Shown here in pieces: positions 5,062 through 6,346 of a stretch of 6,346 bases of DNA. A program made the translations under genes and the position numbers. The notes under the pieces are model-generated. The model did not search any database and was not told the origin of the DNA. It saw only the letters and a program-made list of their open reading frames with translations. The DNA comes from SIG607 sp045614505 (GTDB lineage Bacteria > Bacillota > Clostridia > Oscillospirales > Acutalibacteraceae). The stretch is taken from positions 1 through 6,346 of the forward strand of contig JAZLDA010000029.1 of the NCBI GenBank assembly GCA_045614505.1, given 5' to 3'. Every line of letters begins with the position of its first letter. Position 1 is the stretch's first letter.

Positions 5062-5916
5062 TTAAGCAACAAACTGACTTCGTTTTTCAAGCGGGGTCAG
5101 TTTTGTTTTTAGTTGGATGCGTTGGTTGTTGTAGAAATGAATGTACTCACCTATGAGGAGGCGAGCCTCCTCATAGGTCTGAAGTTTTACGCGGTAAATA
5201 CACTCGGTTTTAAGAATAGAAAAGAAATTTTCTGCTAAAGCGTTGTCATAAGGATTACCACGTCTTGACATTGACGGCGTAATGTTGTATTCTTGAGTTA
5301 GCTTAAAATACGGATGAGATGTGTATTGAAAGCCTTGGTCACTGTGGAGTTGCAGCTCTGCGGTGACCTTCTCTTTTTTCTTTGCTTCTTTTATTGTACT
5401 CAGAACAAGATTTATATTTTGTTCAGTTCCGGTTTTGTAAGCAACAATACTGTTGTCATACAAATCTCTGATAACCGACAAATACAATACACCTTGTTTG
5501 GTATGTATGTACGAAATATCTGTAACCCACTTTTGATTCGGTCTTTCGGCAGAGAAATCTCTGTTTAACAGATTAGGATATTTGTGCAGATAATCTCCAT
5601 AGTTGCGGTATTTCTTTCTTCTTATTACCGAGAGTAACCCGTATTTCTGCATAACTCTTAAAACAGTCTTTGGATTACGATAAATACCGTTTCTTTCAAG
5701 CCATATATGTACTCTGCGGTATCCGTAGGTTTTACCACATTCGTTTTGACATTCTTGTATTTTTTCCGCTAACGGTAAATCCCATGCAGGTACATTCATT
5801 CGCGACACATAACCATAATATCCACTTCTAGATACTTTGAAGAACCGGCACATTTCACTAATTGAATACTTATCTTTGTGTCGGTAAATTACCATATATT
5901 TTACCCTTGTTCTCAC
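5062..5916 (-). CDS. IS3-family transposase OrfB (DDE integrase domain)
   Basis: This is the catalytic part of the transposase. It starts with the HTH_21-like segment YSISEMCRFFKVSRSGYYGY (17-36), followed by TYGYRRVHIWL (63-73). The rve/integrase core starts near PNQKWVTDISYI (126-137). The catalytic triad is Asp133, Asp193 (LHSDQGFQY) and Glu229 (NALAENFFSILKTE), with 35 residues between the last two, the DD(35)E spacing of IS3 elements. The C-terminus YIHFYNNQRIQLKTKLTPLE (258-277) is typical. The frame is -1 relative to orfA. GTG at 5916 overlaps the orfA stop as GTGA. An alternative ATG at 5895 has AAGGG eight bases upstream. In relatives the working protein is often an OrfAB fusion made by -1 frameshifting; the frame is open back to about 5952, so fusion is possible. 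Confidence 0.95.
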   Translation of the reverse strand: MRTRVKYMVIYRHKDKYSISEMCRFFKVSRSGYYGYVSRMNVPAWDLPLAEKIQECQNECGKTYGYRRVHIWLERNGIYRNPKTVLRVMQKYGLLSVIRRKKYRNYGDYLHKYPNLLNRDFSAERPNQKWVTDISYIHTKQGVLYLSVIRDLYDNSIVAYKTGTEQNINLVLSTIKEAKKKEKVTAELQLHSDQGFQYTSHPYFKLTQEYNITPSMSRRGNPYDNALAENFFSILKTECIYRVKLQTYEEARLLIGEYIHFYNNQRIQLKTKLTPLEKRSQFVA

Positions 5917-6263
5917 TTCCTTCCTGTGAGCGAGAGAAAATCCCGCATCAATTCATTTTCCATTTCTAATCTTTTGATATATCTTTCCTTGCTTGCAAGC
6001 TCATATTGTAGTTGTGTGAGTTTACCTAATTGCTGTACTGATGGTGGCAATTCTGTTCCGTCTTTTCGTGGTCTGCCCTTAGATTTTAGCATTATCCCTG
6101 CCGATTGTTTGCGTTGATTTGCGTTATATCTGGTGATGAAGTTGTGCATTTGCTTGTATGTAAATCCAAACTTTTCCCCGATAGCACGTAGTGTGTACCC
6201 TTGTGATTTTAATTCTAATATTTCTTTTTCATAGTGTTGAATGTGATGATATTCTCTTGGCAT
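5913..6263 (-). CDS. IS3-family OrfA (helix-turn-helix and leucine zipper)
   Basis: This 116-residue protein supplies DNA recognition for the transposase. Residues 11-45 form a helix-turn-helix: YEKEILELKSQGYTLRAIGE, then KFGFTYKQMHNFI. A basic GRPRKDG (63-69) linker follows. Residues 79-112 look like a coiled coil or leucine zipper (LGKLTQLQYELA...RYIKRLEMENELMRDFL) used for oligomerisation in IS3 OrfA proteins. Start ATG at 6263 has GGGGG seven bases upstream, within the arm of a strong hairpin. The stop overlaps the orfB GTG by two bases. No family-typical A-rich slippery heptamer is obvious near the end, so orfB may be made by coupling and reinitiation. Confidence 0.93.
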   Translation of the reverse strand: MPREYHHIQHYEKEILELKSQGYTLRAIGEKFGFTYKQMHNFITRYNANQRKQSAGIMLKSKGRPRKDGTELPPSVQQLGKLTQLQYELASKERYIKRLEMENELMRDFLSLTGRK

Positions 6264-6270
6264 ACAAAAT

Positions 6271-6307
6271 CCCCCTATGGTAGTTTCTTTTATTCTACCA
6301 TAGGGGG
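6271..6307 (-). promoter_or_regulatory. 13-bp hairpin covering the orfA ribosome binding site
   Basis: CCCCCTATGGTAG (6271-6283) and CTACCATAGGGGG (6295-6307) are perfect inverted repeats around an 11-base loop. On the minus strand the second arm contains TAGGGGG, the only good ribosome binding site for orfA. A -10-like TAGAAT (6297-6292) would start transcription in the loop, giving a native mRNA without the first arm. Transcripts entering from outside would fold the hairpin and hide the site. On the plus strand the same hairpin is followed by CTCTTTTTTAC and looks like a terminator. Confidence 0.7.
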
Positions 6308-6346
6308 CTCTTTTTTACTATTGTCCGTTTTTACTGGACTTGTGCA
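6295..6346. repeat. Right imperfect terminal inverted repeat of the IS
   Basis: The reverse complement begins TGCAC and contains CGGACA, AAAAAAG and ATGGTAG in the same order as the left end. It is cut by the end of the window, so a few more bases could belong to the element. Confidence 0.65.

Larger units (their letters stand above)
5000..6346 (-). mobile_element. IS3-family insertion sequence, IS150-like, apparently complete
   Basis: The element is about 1347 bp and is read on the minus strand: orfA, then orfB overlapping in the -1 frame. Imperfect terminal inverted repeats are visible. Reading inward from each end, both have T....AC near the tip, CGGACA starting 19 bases in (5019-5024; complement at 6322-6327), then AAAAAAG (5029-5035; 6310-6316) and ATGGTAG (5042-5048; 6295-6301). 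The left tip resembles IS150 as I remember it (CTGC...CCCATTTTG). Equal 19-base distances support edges at 5000 and 6346, though either could be off by several bases. The right flank is outside the window, so a target duplication cannot be checked. Both reading frames are intact, so the copy may be active or recently inserted. Confidence 0.88.

Overview
The window looks like chromosomal DNA of a low-to-moderate-GC Bacillota, most likely class Clostridia (a gut Oscillospirales-type genome is a guess). The reasons are Hsp33 and YerC/TrpR-like proteins of Firmicutes type, CCA-encoding tRNA genes, A/T-rich spacers with consensus sigma-A promoters, and strong GGAG-type ribosome binding sites. Nothing in it proves a species.

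Layout from left to right. Bases 1-190 hold no convincing gene. They contain an array of short hairpins joined by GATATAC-like spacers, ending in a strong bidirectional terminator. Bases 218-542 are a minus-strand tRNA operon read Val(UAC)-Asp(GUC)-Phe(GAA)-Gly(GCC), driven by a near-consensus promoter (TTGACA, 17 bp, TATTAT). Bases 637-2552 are a tightly packed minus-strand operon: a YerC/TrpR-like regulator, a class I SAM-dependent methyltransferase, and the redox chaperone Hsp33 (hslO). Neighbouring genes overlap by one base or abut directly. Bases 2580-2685 are a divergent promoter region, followed on the plus strand by tRNA-Leu(UAA) and its terminator.

Bases 2907-4974 form a plus-strand two-gene unit and the most interesting part of the window. 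The first gene is a G3E (CobW/YciC-type) P-loop GTPase with the CxCC metal motif and a very His/Cys-rich insert. The second, ten bases downstream, has a G3E-like P-loop domain that lacks the CxCC motif. It is joined to a C-terminal domain resembling that of the TIGR03943/DUF1980 (YcgQ-type) proteins, with a Cys-Cys motif. Together they suggest a metal-handling pair, probably for zinc, in which one partner binds metal and the other may act as regulator or acceptor. This is inference from domains and context.

Bases 5000-6346 are an apparently complete IS3-family (IS150-like) insertion sequence on the minus strand, with orfA and orfB, a full DD(35)E triad and imperfect terminal inverted repeats. 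It lies about 25 bases after the second GTPase-like gene, possibly inside that unit's transcription terminator. A perfect 13-bp hairpin just upstream of orfA covers its ribosome binding site. It probably silences transposase translation from read-through transcripts.
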